A stretch of DNA of 64,000 bases from Myxococcaceae bacterium (lineage in GTDB: Bacteria; Myxococcota; Myxococcia; Myxococcales; Myxococcaceae). Positions 22,948 through 31,195 of the stretch are shown here, piece by piece (position 1 is the stretch's first letter; each line of letters starts with the position of its first letter). The notes under the pieces are model-generated. The model did no database searches. It was not told where the DNA came from and worked only from the letters and a program-made list of their open reading frames with translations. The translations under genes were made by a program, and so were the position numbers. The stretch lies in NCBI GenBank assembly GCA_019694595.1, contig JAIBBQ010000005.1, forward strand, positions 32,013 through 96,012, written 5' to 3'.

Positions 22948-23778
22948 CTACAGCGCCAGCACCAGCCGGGAGACGTCGTACAGCACCTCACCTCGCTCGA
23001 AGACCGGAGCGCGAGGCACGTCCCACGCCCAGGCCTCGGCGATGGCGTTGACCGACCACTCCATCAGCGTGCGCAGGTTGATGGCGTCGTAGAGGTTGTA
23101 TTCGACCAGCAGGCGCAGCGCGTCGACGCGGCCGTGCTCCTTGAACTCGCGCCACAGGCGAATGGCGTCGAGCCCCTTGACCCCGCGCAGGTGCGGCGGT
23201 CGGCCGAGCCCGAGCTTGTCCTCGAGCGCCTTGAGGCCCCCGTGGAGCTTCACCTTCCGCAAGATCACCCGCAGATCGAGGTGCACCGGCGGGCGCGGCG
23301 TTCCCGGGAACGAGCGGCGCAGCACCGGCACGTCGAAGACTGCGCCGTTGAAGGTGACCCAGATGGGCCGCGTGGCCAGCCGCGCCGGGAGCCCGTCGAG
23401 GTCGAGCCCCCGGCGAAAGCTCGCCACCCCGTCGCGATCGAGCAGCCCGCCCACGGTGATCTCGTCTTCGCCGTCGGCCTCCAGGTCGAAGAAGGCCGCC
23501 TCCGCCGCGAAGTGCGGGTAGAGCCGCCAGTGCTCCCGCGACGGAACCAGCGCCGCCAGCGCCGCGAGGTCTCCGCCCGCGAGCGCCGCGCGCGCCGCCG
23601 CGATGGCGGTGAGCAGCTTGTCGCCCAGCCGGGCGTTGAGCGGGCTGGCACCCTTCGCGACCGCCGCCTCCAGCGACGCCCAGCCGTCGAAGCCCTTGGC
23701 CCACAGGTCTCGCTCCAGGAACGGGCCGACGCCCTTCACCAGCTGGAAGGTTCGCTCCAGCGGCCCGAGGCCCGTCAC
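22948..23778 (-). CDS. Ribonuclease H-like DEDD exonuclease domain protein (YprB type)
   Basis: The 276-residue product carries the three carboxylate motifs of the DEDD superfamily: FFDLEADGED (D-x-E) in the middle, FNGAVFDVPVL, and YNLYDAINL near the C-terminus. The arrangement matches the RNase_H_2/YprB family of predicted nucleases. The first ~90 residues form a helical segment with VGPFLERDLW and an Ala-rich stretch. GTG 23778 is chosen because it lies two bases after the mutT stop and starts a conserved-looking sequence; the open frame further upstream is antisense-like noise. Its nucleic-acid substrate is unknown. Confidence 0.82.
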   Translation of the reverse strand: MTGLGPLERTFQLVKGVGPFLERDLWAKGFDGWASLEAAVAKGASPLNARLGDKLLTAIAAARAALAGGDLAALAALVPSREHWRLYPHFAAEAAFFDLEADGEDEITVGGLLDRDGVASFRRGLDLDGLPARLATRPIWVTFNGAVFDVPVLRRSFPGTPRPPVHLDLRVILRKVKLHGGLKALEDKLGLGRPPHLRGVKGLDAIRLWREFKEHGRVDALRLLVEYNLYDAINLRTLMEWSVNAIAEAWAWDVPRAPVFERGEVLYDVSRLVLAL

Positions 23779-23780
23779 CT

Positions 23781-24191
23781 TCAGGCTCCCAGGCCTCGCC
23801 GCAGCGCCTCGACCAGCGGCACGTCGGCCTCGCACAGGTCGAGCCCCCGCATCTCGTCGGGCGTGCAGAAGCGCAGCGCCTGGGCGTCGAGCGGCGTCGG
23901 CGTGCCCGAGACCAGCGCCGCGCTCCACAGCTCGAGCTCCACCAGCAGGTCCGGGTACGCGTGCTCGGAACCCCACAGCCGCCGGCCTGCGGTGACCTCG
24001 ATGCCCAGCTCCTCGCGGCACTCGCGCACCACCGCCTGGGCGTCGCTCTCGCCCGGCTCCACCTTGCCGCCGGGAAACTCCCACTGGTTCGCCCTGCTGG
24101 CTCCCGGAAGCCGCTGCTGCACGAGGTACCGGCTGGCGTCCGACGGGTCGCGGAGCAGCGCGGCGACCACGCGAATGCGCCTGGGGCTCAC
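23781..24191 (-). CDS. mutT: Nudix hydrolase of the MutT (8-oxo-dGTP diphosphatase) type
   Basis: The 136-residue protein contains a perfect Nudix box, from GGKVEPGES to RECREELGI (Gx5Ex7REUxEExGU), and the MutT-like sequence NQWEFPGGKVEPGE in which Phe/Glu position the guanine base. It would remove oxidised nucleotides such as 8-oxo-dGTP, although other (d)NTP-related substrates cannot be excluded. GTG 24191 forms a GTGA overlap with the stop of the BamB-like gene, so translation is coupled. The RNase H-like gene follows after two bases. Confidence 0.85.
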   Translation of the reverse strand: MSPRRIRVVAALLRDPSDASRYLVQQRLPGASRANQWEFPGGKVEPGESDAQAVVRECREELGIEVTAGRRLWGSEHAYPDLLVELELWSAALVSGTPTPLDAQALRFCTPDEMRGLDLCEADVPLVEALRRGLGA

Positions 24192-25357
24192 CCGCCGCCG
24201 GTCAGGTGCAGCGCGAACAGGTCGCCCAGGTTCGACAGCACGTAGAGCCGCGACCCCAGCCGCGCCGGCGTCGCCGAGATGCCGCGCCCGGGGTTCCACG
24301 CCATCTTCGGCGTGCCGGTCGACGGGTCGACGAAGACCAGCGCCGTCGACGTGGGCACCAGCAGGTAGCTCTTGGTGAGCAGCGGCCCGCGGCCCGAGTT
24401 CGACCCCTTCTTGCCGCCCTTCTCCGACAGCTCCAGCGTCCACAGCACCTTGCCGGTGCTCGCCTGCACGCCGGCCACCTGGCCGTCGCCGGAGGTGAAG
24501 AGCACGTCGCCCCGCGGCAGCAGCGAGGTGACCCCCGGCCGGGCGGTGAACCACTTGAGATCGCCGGTCGCCGCGTCGAGCGCCGCGACCCCGTCCTTGT
24601 AGCTCGCCACGTAGAGCACGCCGTGCTCCAGCACCGGGGTCGAGTCCACGTCGAGGAACTGGCTGCCCCCCGAAGTGGTGACCCGCTTCTCCCAGCGGGA
24701 GACGCCGTCGTCGAGGCCGAGCGCGACCACCGTGCCGTCGCTGAAGCCCTGGTACACGCGGTCGCCTTCCACCAGCGGCTGCCCTGCCCCGCGAACCGTG
24801 AACCCGCTCGGCAGGTCGCGCCGGTACTGCCACACCCACTTGCCCGTCTCGGCGTCGACCGCGAACAGGGTGTCCGACTGGCTCACCAGCAGCGCCTTGC
24901 CGCCCGCCAGCACCGGAGTGGTGACCAGCTCCTCGCCGGGGCTGTAGTCCCACAGCTGCTCGCCGGTGCCCGCCTTGAGCGCGCGCAGGACGCCGTCGCC
25001 CGACGGCACGTAGACCACGCCGTCGCGCACCGCCGCGCCCGCGAACATGCGGCCGCCGAACTTCTTGTCCCACCGGACCGCGCCGTCGAGCTTGGACACG
25101 CAGCGGAAGTGCCCGTCGCGGGTGCCCACGAAGACGTCTTCGGTGTCGGGGTCGATCGCCGGGGCGGCGGTCTCGCTGGGCTGGAACTCGAGCAGGCCCG
25201 GGTTCACCAGCGGGCTCCACCACTCGACCTTGTAGAGCTGCGGCGGGCTCAGGTGCGCGTCGCGCGCCGGCATCATCGGGTCGCCGGTGAGCGGCACCGC
25301 CCGCAGGCACCCGCTCAGGGCCAGCGCCGCCGTGACGACCGCGCAGGCCCGCGTCAC
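24188..25357 (-). CDS. bamB: BamB-like outer-membrane lipoprotein (PQQ-type beta-propeller)
   Basis: A lipoprotein signal (lipobox LSGC, Cys17) is followed by about eight propeller blades with recurring phrases such as LDAATGDLKW, VDAETGKWVW and LKAGTGEQLWD, typical of the PQQ-like repeats in BamB. BamB assists beta-barrel insertion as part of the BAM complex. The neighbourhood der, yfgM-like, bamB is the same as in E. coli, which strengthens the call. The length of 389 residues fits (E. coli 392). The gene follows the TPR gene after one base and overlaps mutT by four bases. Confidence 0.85.
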   Translation of the reverse strand: MTRACAVVTAALALSGCLRAVPLTGDPMMPARDAHLSPPQLYKVEWWSPLVNPGLLEFQPSETAAPAIDPDTEDVFVGTRDGHFRCVSKLDGAVRWDKKFGGRMFAGAAVRDGVVYVPSGDGVLRALKAGTGEQLWDYSPGEELVTTPVLAGGKALLVSQSDTLFAVDAETGKWVWQYRRDLPSGFTVRGAGQPLVEGDRVYQGFSDGTVVALGLDDGVSRWEKRVTTSGGSQFLDVDSTPVLEHGVLYVASYKDGVAALDAATGDLKWFTARPGVTSLLPRGDVLFTSGDGQVAGVQASTGKVLWTLELSEKGGKKGSNSGRGPLLTKSYLLVPTSTALVFVDPSTGTPKMAWNPGRGISATPARLGSRLYVLSNLGDLFALHLTGGG

Positions 25358-25358
25358 C

Positions 25359-26144
25359 TCAGTGCCCCGCGTCGACGGAGATCGAAGGCGCCGGCACCTT
25401 CACGCCCTGCGACGTGAGGAGCGCGATGCGCTCGGCCGCCAGGCGCGCCGCAGCGCTCCCCGGGGCCGCGTTGGAGATCTCGGACAGCTGGCGGGCGCCT
25501 TCGTCGGTCTTGCCCTGCTCCAGCAGCACGCGGGCGCGGTGGTAGAGCCCCATGCCCTTCATGAAGTCGGTCTTGTTCTCGCGCGAGAGCTGCTCGAAGG
25601 CCGCCAGCGCCTTCTCGTAGTCCTTCTTCGACTCGAAGGCGTAGCCCTTGCCTTCCAGCGCCGCGGACCGCAGCGGGTCGGCCGGGGCCGCCGACGACAG
25701 GTACTCGTCGAAGAGCGGCAGCGCCTCGTCGGCCTTGCCCTGGCGCAGGAGCGCCTGGCCGAGCGGCAGCGCGGCGGAGGCCGCCACGGTGTTGCCCTTG
25801 TTGGCACCGCGGAGCTTGTTGAGGCTGTCGATCAGCGCCGCCTCGCGCTCCGCCTCGGTCTTGAACGGGGCGTCGGGGCCACCATCGCTCACCGCGTTGG
25901 CGTTGACGTCGCGGCCCAGCACCTTGAGCGCGCTGCCGAGCTCGCCCTGGGCGGTGTGCTGCCCGCGGGAGCCCATGTAGTTGATGGTGGCCATCACTCC
26001 GAAGCCCACCACGGCCACGGCGACGCCCATGGCGACCTTGGGGCCGTTGTGCTCGAGCCAGGGCACCGCCTGCGCGCCCAGCTTCTGGAACTCATCGGGA
26101 GCCTTGAGCTCCTTGCGGGACAGTTTCTCGGACTTGTCAGCCAT
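25359..26144 (-). CDS. YfgM-like membrane-anchored TPR protein
   Basis: The 261-residue protein has a cytoplasmic N-terminus, one transmembrane helix at about residues 37-58 (VAMGVAVAVVGFGVMATI), and a periplasmic TPR region with helices such as LLRQGKADEALPLFDEYL and KKDYEKALAAFEQLS. In E. coli YfgM binds the SecYEG translocon and periplasmic chaperones, and its gene lies between hisS and bamB-der. Here it lies between der and bamB, which supports orthology, although the sequence is divergent. ATG 26144 is used since upstream codons are antisense to nothing but lack homology and lie in the gap after der. Confidence 0.78.
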   Translation of the reverse strand: MADKSEKLSRKELKAPDEFQKLGAQAVPWLEHNGPKVAMGVAVAVVGFGVMATINYMGSRGQHTAQGELGSALKVLGRDVNANAVSDGGPDAPFKTEAEREAALIDSLNKLRGANKGNTVAASAALPLGQALLRQGKADEALPLFDEYLSSAAPADPLRSAALEGKGYAFESKKDYEKALAAFEQLSRENKTDFMKGMGLYHRARVLLEQGKTDEGARQLSEISNAAPGSAAARLAAERIALLTSQGVKVPAPSISVDAGH

Positions 26145-26179
26145 CGGGCCGCGCACCTTGCAGGTGGCACCCCCACCTG

Positions 26180-27592
26180 TCAACGACGCGCTTGCGCCTT
26201 CTTGATGCCGCGGTAGCGGGCCACGGTCGCCGCGCGCTTGGCCTTGCCCGGCCGCTCGAGGAAGCGCAGGCGAATCGGCACCCGCAGGCCGAAGGTCTCG
26301 CGCAGCTGGTTGGTGAGGTAGCGCTTGTAGCGGTCTGGAATGTCGCCCGGCCGGTTGCACACGAACTGGAAGGTGGGCGGGTTCGTCCCCACCTGGGCGA
26401 TGTAATAGATGCGCAGCGCCTTCCCGTTGTGGAAGGGCAGCGGGTGCTCCTGGATCACGTTCTCGAGCAGCTTGTTGAGCTGCGAGGTGGGCGCCTTGAA
26501 GTTGGTCTGGGCCTGCAGCTCCCGGGCGATCTCCAGCACCCGGTCGACCTTGCGGCCTTCCTTGGCGGAGATGAAGAGCACCGGCGCGTAGGCGACCCAG
26601 CGCAGCGCGCGCTTGAGCTCCTCGCGCACGTTCTCTTCCTTCTGGCGCGCGTGCACCAGGTCCCACTTGTTCACCACGAAGAACAGCGGCCGGCACTTCT
26701 CGTCGGCCACCCCGGCGATGCGGGCGTCCTGATCCACCGCGGGCTCGGTGCCGTCGATCACCACCGCCGCCACGTCCGATTCCTCGATCACCCGCAGCGC
26801 CTGGATGACCGAGAACTGCTCCACCCGCTGGGAGATGACCGCCTTGCGGCGGATGCCGGCGGTGTCGGTGAGCACGTAGCGCTGGCCGTTGCGCTCCAGC
26901 GGCGAGTCGATGGCGTCACGCGTGGTGCCCGCCAGCTCGTTGGCGATCATGCGCTCCTGGCCGAGCAGCGCGTTCACCAGGGTCGACTTGCCCACGTTGG
27001 GCCGCCCGACGATCGCCACCCGGGTGGGCGCCGCCTCGCCGTCGTCTTCCGCGTCGTCCTCGGGGGCGGCCTCGACCTCGGGCAGCCGGGCGACGATCGC
27101 CTCGCGCAGGGTCTCGATGCCGTGGCCGTGCTCGGCGGAGATGGCGAGCGGCTCGCCCAGGCCCAGCCGGTGGAAGTCGCCGGTGAGCGACGGCCCCAGG
27201 CGCAGGTCGTCGGCCTTGTTCACCACCAGCACCAGCGGCCGGCCGCTCTTGCGCAGGAAGGTGGCCACCGCCTCGTCGGCCGGGTTGCGCCCTGCCCTGC
27301 CGTCGGTCACCAGCACCACCACCGCGCACTCTTCCACCGCGGCCTGGGCCTGCTGGCGGGTCAGCTTCTCGATCGACGTTTCCTTCTGGTCGTCGCTGAC
27401 GAAGCCGCCGGTGTCGATGAGCGTCACCGGCCGCCCCACCAGCTCGGCGTCGGCGTAGTGCCGGTCGCGGGTGACGCCGGGGGAGTCTTCGACGATCGCC
27501 TGACGCCGGCCGATCAGCCGGTTGAACAGGGTCGACTTGCCCACGTTGGGCCGGCCGACCAGGGCCACCAGTGCGCGGCGCTCACCGGCCAT
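26180..27592 (-). CDS. der: Ribosome-assembly GTPase Der (EngA)
   Basis: Two tandem GTPase domains are followed by a KH-like domain, the hallmark of Der. The first G1 motif is GRPNVGKST at residues 14-22 with DTGGF as G3 and NKAD as G4; the second starts with VAIVGRPNVGKST around residue 196 with DTAGI and NKWD. A short Asp/Glu-rich linker joins them. The protein is 470 residues. Der is needed for 50S subunit maturation. Its start overlaps the era stop by 11 bases, and the YfgM-like gene follows after 35 bases. Confidence 0.97.
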   Translation of the reverse strand: MAGERRALVALVGRPNVGKSTLFNRLIGRRQAIVEDSPGVTRDRHYADAELVGRPVTLIDTGGFVSDDQKETSIEKLTRQQAQAAVEECAVVVLVTDGRAGRNPADEAVATFLRKSGRPLVLVVNKADDLRLGPSLTGDFHRLGLGEPLAISAEHGHGIETLREAIVARLPEVEAAPEDDAEDDGEAAPTRVAIVGRPNVGKSTLVNALLGQERMIANELAGTTRDAIDSPLERNGQRYVLTDTAGIRRKAVISQRVEQFSVIQALRVIEESDVAAVVIDGTEPAVDQDARIAGVADEKCRPLFFVVNKWDLVHARQKEENVREELKRALRWVAYAPVLFISAKEGRKVDRVLEIARELQAQTNFKAPTSQLNKLLENVIQEHPLPFHNGKALRIYYIAQVGTNPPTFQFVCNRPGDIPDRYKRYLTNQLRETFGLRVPIRLRFLERPGKAKRAATVARYRGIKKAQARR

Positions 27593-28517
27593 GACGGTAC
27601 CCCAGCCGGTTCAACGCCTCGGGCCGCTCGCTCCAGCGGGGCTCGACCTTCACCTGCAGCTGCAGGAACACCTTGGCCCCCAGGAGCCGCTCGATCGACG
27701 CCCGGGCGTCGGAGCCGATGGTCTTGAGCATCTGCCCGCGCTTGCCGATCACGATCGCCTTCTGGCTTTCCCGCTCCACGAAGAGCGACGCGAGGATTCG
27801 CACCAGCCCGCGCTTTCCGTTGCCCACGTCGTCCCGCTCCGACTCGTCGAAGTGCTCGACCTGCACCGCCGCCGAATACGGGATCTCCTGCTCGCAGTGG
27901 CGCAGCACCTGCTCGCGCACGTATTCCGCCACCAAGAGCCGCTCCGCCTGGTCGGTGAACACGTCGGGCGGGAACATCGGTGGCGCCACCGGCAGGTGCG
28001 AGAGCACCAGCGAGGCGAGCGCTTCCACCCCGTCGCCGGTGCGCGCGGAGATGGGCATCACCTCGGCGAACGAGAACGTCTCGCTGTAGAGCTGGATCAG
28101 CGGCAGCAGCACCCGCTTGGCCACGCTGTCGATCTTGTTGATCACCAGCACCGTCGGCTTGTTGAGCTGCTTGAGCTGCTCGAGCACGAACCGGTTGCCG
28201 GGGCCGATCTCCGGCTCGCCCTTGCCTTCGGGCTCCACCAGCATCAGCGCCAGGTCGCTTTCCTGGGCGGCGGTCAGCGCCACGTCGACCATGAAGCGGT
28301 TGAGCGCACCCTTGGCCTGGTGCACTCCGGGCGTGTCGAGGAAGGCGATCTGCCCTTCGGGCCGCGTCACCACCCCCAGGATGCGGGTGCGGGTGGTCTG
28401 CGGCTTGGGCGACACGATGGCGAGCTTCTCCCCCGTCAGGCGGTTGAGCAGTGTGCTCTTGCCGACGTTGGGCCGCCCGATGAGGGCGGCGAAGCCGCTG
28501 CGAGTTCCCGGCGCCAC
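27582..28517 (-). CDS. era: Ribosome-assembly GTPase Era
   Basis: The 311-residue protein has one GTPase domain (GRPNVGKST at 14-22, TTRTRILGV, FLDTPGVH, NKID) and a C-terminal KH domain with the RNA-binding VIGKRGQMLKTIG motif, the defining layout of Era. It binds 16S rRNA during 30S assembly. As in many bacteria it is close to rnc, here with three cyclophilin genes in between. The start codon is GTG. It overlaps der by 11 bases and follows the nearest cyclophilin by 43 bases. Confidence 0.97.
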   Translation of the reverse strand: MAPGTRSGFAALIGRPNVGKSTLLNRLTGEKLAIVSPKPQTTRTRILGVVTRPEGQIAFLDTPGVHQAKGALNRFMVDVALTAAQESDLALMLVEPEGKGEPEIGPGNRFVLEQLKQLNKPTVLVINKIDSVAKRVLLPLIQLYSETFSFAEVMPISARTGDGVEALASLVLSHLPVAPPMFPPDVFTDQAERLLVAEYVREQVLRHCEQEIPYSAAVQVEHFDESERDDVGNGKRGLVRILASLFVERESQKAIVIGKRGQMLKTIGSDARASIERLLGAKVFLQLQVKVEPRWSERPEALNRLGYRHGR

Positions 28518-28560
28518 GCGAGCGCCCCCTTTGGCAGAAGGGCGCCCCGCTCGCCAGTGC

Positions 28561-29112
28561 CTACTGGGTCAGGGAGATCTTGAGCGACTTGATCTTCACG
28601 TCGGTCTTCGGCCGGTCGTTCGCGTCCTTGGGGATCGCGTTGGCCACCCGGTCCACCACGTCCTGGCCGGAGACGACCTCGCCGAAGATGGTGTGGCGGT
28701 TGTTGAGCCACGGGGTCGGCGCCACGGTGATGAAGAACTGCGACCCGTTGGTGCCCGGGCCGGCGTTCGCCATCGCCAGCAGGCCCGACTTGTCGAACTT
28801 GCGGCCGGAACCGAACTCGTCCTCGAACTTGTAGCCCGGGCCCCCGGTGCCGCGGCCGAGCGGGTCGCCGCCCTGCACCATGAAGTTGTTGATGCAGCGG
28901 TGGAAGATGGTGCCGTCGTACAGCGGCTTGTTCTTCTGCTTCTGGTCGTTCGCGGGGTGGGTCCACTCGCGCTCGCCGGTCGCCAGACCCACGAAGTTCT
29001 CCACCGTCTTCGGCGCGTCCTTGCTGAAGAGCCGCACCACCACCTTGCCCTCGGTGGTGTCGAAGGTCGCGAACAGCTCCTTGCCGGCCTTTGCTTCGTC
29101 CATCATGCCCAT
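28561..29112 (-). CDS. Cyclophilin-type peptidyl-prolyl isomerase, cytoplasmic
   Basis: This 183-residue cyclophilin has no signal sequence, so it is probably cytoplasmic. Catalytic and substrate-binding segments are intact: IFHRCINNFMVQGGD with the key Arg, ANAGPGTNGSQFFIT, and HTIFGEV. It is the last of three consecutive cyclophilin genes, separated by 25 bases from the lipoprotein version, and differs from the others by an insert around EWTHPANDQKQKN. The likely role is proline-limited protein folding in the cytoplasm. Confidence 0.93.
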   Translation of the reverse strand: MGMMDEAKAGKELFATFDTTEGKVVVRLFSKDAPKTVENFVGLATGEREWTHPANDQKQKNKPLYDGTIFHRCINNFMVQGGDPLGRGTGGPGYKFEDEFGSGRKFDKSGLLAMANAGPGTNGSQFFITVAPTPWLNNRHTIFGEVVSGQDVVDRVANAIPKDANDRPKTDVKIKSLKISLTQ

Positions 29113-29137
29113 TGAGGTTGCCTCGAGACGGCGTGGT

Positions 29138-29761
29138 TCACGGCTGTGAATCGGACAGGGTCACGTGCTTCAGGGTGATCGCGGGGTCGGGGCGGTCGCC
29201 GGGGGCCTTGGGGGCCTTGGAGATCGCCTCCACCACGTCGTACCCCTTCACCACCTCCCCGAAGATGGTGTGCTTGTTGTTGAGGTACGTCGGCGTCGAC
29301 GTGGTGATGAAGAACTGGGAGCCGTTGGTGTTGGGCCCCGCGTTGGCCATGGCGAGCAGGCCGACGCGGTCGAAGGTCTTGCCCGACTGGAACTCGTCGC
29401 CGAAGTCGTAGCCCGGGCCACCGGTGCCGTTGCCCAGGGGGTCGCCGCCCTGCACCATGAAGCCTTCGATCACCCGGTGGAAGACGGTGCCGTCGTACAG
29501 CGGCTTGCCCGTCTGCTGGGCGCGGGTCCGCGGGTCGGTCCACGGCTTCTCGCCCGAGGCGAGCCCGACGAAGTTCTCGACGGTGACCGGCGCTTCCTTC
29601 GAGTAGAGCTTGATGACCACCGAGCCCATCGACGTCTCGAAGGTGGCGTAGATCGGCGTGCCGGCCTTGGCCGCCGCCATCCACTTCCCGGCGCCGCCCT
29701 TCTCGCTCTTGGGGCACGCGGCGAGCGCGAGCGCCGCCAGGAGCAGCCCGGCGCGCTTCAC
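29138..29761 (-). CDS. Cyclophilin-type peptidyl-prolyl isomerase, lipoprotein
   Basis: This 207-residue cyclophilin carries a lipoprotein signal with lipobox LAAC (Cys16), so it should be anchored in the envelope. The fold is complete with VFHRVIEGFMVQGGD, MANAGPNTNGSQFFIT and HTIFGEVV. Asn replaces Gly in the GPGTNGSQ loop, a mild change. Its ATG overlaps the stop of the upstream periplasmic cyclophilin by four bases (ATGA), so the two are translationally coupled. The pair likely arose by tandem duplication with a change of signal sequence. Confidence 0.93.
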   Translation of the reverse strand: MKRAGLLLAALALAACPKSEKGGAGKWMAAAKAGTPIYATFETSMGSVVIKLYSKEAPVTVENFVGLASGEKPWTDPRTRAQQTGKPLYDGTVFHRVIEGFMVQGGDPLGNGTGGPGYDFGDEFQSGKTFDRVGLLAMANAGPNTNGSQFFITTSTPTYLNNKHTIFGEVVKGYDVVEAISKAPKAPGDRPDPAITLKHVTLSDSQP

Positions 29762-30447
29762 TTCTTCTCCTTCACCGGCTCCGCCGCGACGGCGGCCTTG
29801 CCCGCGGGCGCCTTCGCCGGGCCCTTGTCGCTGATGGTCAGCGACTGGATCACGACTTCCTTCACCGGGCGGTCGCCCGGCAGGCGCTCGACGTTGCTGA
29901 TCTTCTCCACCACGTCGTAGCCCTGCACCACCTCGCCGAAGATGGTGTGGCGGTTGTTCAGGTACGTCGGCGTCGAGGTGGTGATGAAGAACTGCGAGCC
30001 GTTGGTGCCCGGGCCGGCGTTGGCCATCGCCAGGAGCCCCACCTTGTCGAAGCCCCGGCCCGACTGGAACTCGTCCTCGAACTTGTAGCCCGGGCCGCCG
30101 CGGCCGCTGCCTTCCGGGTCGCCGCCCTGGATCATGAAGTTGGGGATCACGCGGTGGAAGATGACGCCGTCGTAGAAGTGCTTCTTCACCCCGGCGGCGG
30201 TCGCCTTCTCACCCATCGCCAGGCCGACGAAGTTGGCCACCGTCTTGGGGGCGTCCTTCGAGAAGAGCTGCAGCACGATGGTGCCCTGGTTGGTCACCAT
30301 CGTCGCGTAGAGCGGCGTGCCCTTCTCGGCGAGCCCCATCCACTTGGCGCCGGTCGCGCCGGCCGTGGGCGGGGCGGCCTTGGGGGCATCGGCGGCGAGC
30401 GCCAGGGAGGACAGCAACACGGTCGCAGCAAGCGTCAGTCGCGTCAT
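29758..30447 (-). CDS. Cyclophilin-type peptidyl-prolyl isomerase, periplasmic
   Basis: The 229-residue protein begins with a cleavable signal peptide (MTRLTLAATVLLSSLALA, then ADAPKAAP) without a lipobox Cys, so it is expected to be soluble in the periplasm. The cyclophilin core has VIFHRVIPNFMIQGGDPEG and MANAGPGTNGSQFFIT. The C-terminal ~25 residues form a Lys/Ala/Pro/Glu-rich tail absent from the two sister genes. It is the first of the cyclophilin trio and follows rnc by 28 bases. Confidence 0.93.
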   Translation of the reverse strand: MTRLTLAATVLLSSLALAADAPKAAPPTAGATGAKWMGLAEKGTPLYATMVTNQGTIVLQLFSKDAPKTVANFVGLAMGEKATAAGVKKHFYDGVIFHRVIPNFMIQGGDPEGSGRGGPGYKFEDEFQSGRGFDKVGLLAMANAGPGTNGSQFFITTSTPTYLNNRHTIFGEVVQGYDVVEKISNVERLPGDRPVKEVVIQSLTISDKGPAKAPAGKAAVAAEPVKEKK

Positions 30448-30475
30448 GGCGCGCGGAAGCTAGACAAGCGCCTGC

Positions 30476-31195
30476 TCACGCTCCAGCGACTTTTTCGGCC
30501 AGCGCCTGCAGCGCCGCCCGCGCCGCCGACTGCTCGGCTTCCTTCTTCGAGCGCCCGGTCGACCGCGCGTAGACCTCGGCGCCGATGGTCACCTCGACCT
30601 CGAAGACCTTCTCGTGGTCGGGCCCGCGCTCCGCCACCACCCGGTAGCGCGGCGAGAGCTTGAGCTTCTCCTGCACGCCTTCCTGCAGGAGCGTCTTGTA
30701 GTCCTGGCCGATCTGTCCGGTGGCCACCCCGGCCAGCGCGGAAGCGAAGAAGCGGTCGACGAAGGCCAGCACGCCGATCATGCCGTGCTCCAGGTAGACG
30801 GCGCCGATCACCGCCTCGAGCGCGTCGGCGAGCACCGAGCTCTTGTCCCGGCCCCCGGTGAGCTCCTCGCCCCGCCCGAGCTGGAGCAACTCGCCCAGCG
30901 GCAGCGACCGCGAGACGCGCTCAAGCGCTTCCTCGTTGACGATCAGCGCCCGCAGCTTCGACAGCTCACCTTCCGCCGCCTGGGGAAAGCGTTCCATCAG
31001 CCGGTGGCTCACCGCGAGATCGATCACCGCGTCGCCGAGGAACTCGAGCCGCTCGTTGTCCTGGCACGGCTCGCTCTTGTGCTCGTTGCAGTAGCTCTTG
31101 TGGGTGAGCGCCGCGAGCGCCTGCGCCTGGTTCGAGAACCGCTGCCCCACCCGGGCTTCCAGCGCGGCGAGCCGCTCGGCAGGGCTCAGCTTCAC
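30476..31195 (-). CDS. rnc: Ribonuclease III
   Basis: This double-strand-specific endoribonuclease processes rRNA precursors and structured mRNAs. The signature NERLEFLGDAV (residues 47-57) and the second acidic cluster DALEAVIGAVYLE form the active site; the C-terminal ~75 residues are a double-stranded RNA-binding domain (DYKTLLQE, then SKKEAEQSAARAAL). The length of 239 residues is standard. GTG 31195 makes a GTGA overlap with the meaB stop and aligns with known N-termini; longer in-frame starts run antisense-like into meaB. Close linkage with era is common in bacteria. Confidence 0.96.
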   Translation of the reverse strand: MKLSPAERLAALEARVGQRFSNQAQALAALTHKSYCNEHKSEPCQDNERLEFLGDAVIDLAVSHRLMERFPQAAEGELSKLRALIVNEEALERVSRSLPLGELLQLGRGEELTGGRDKSSVLADALEAVIGAVYLEHGMIGVLAFVDRFFASALAGVATGQIGQDYKTLLQEGVQEKLKLSPRYRVVAERGPDHEKVFEVEVTIGAEVYARSTGRSKKEAEQSAARAALQALAEKVAGA

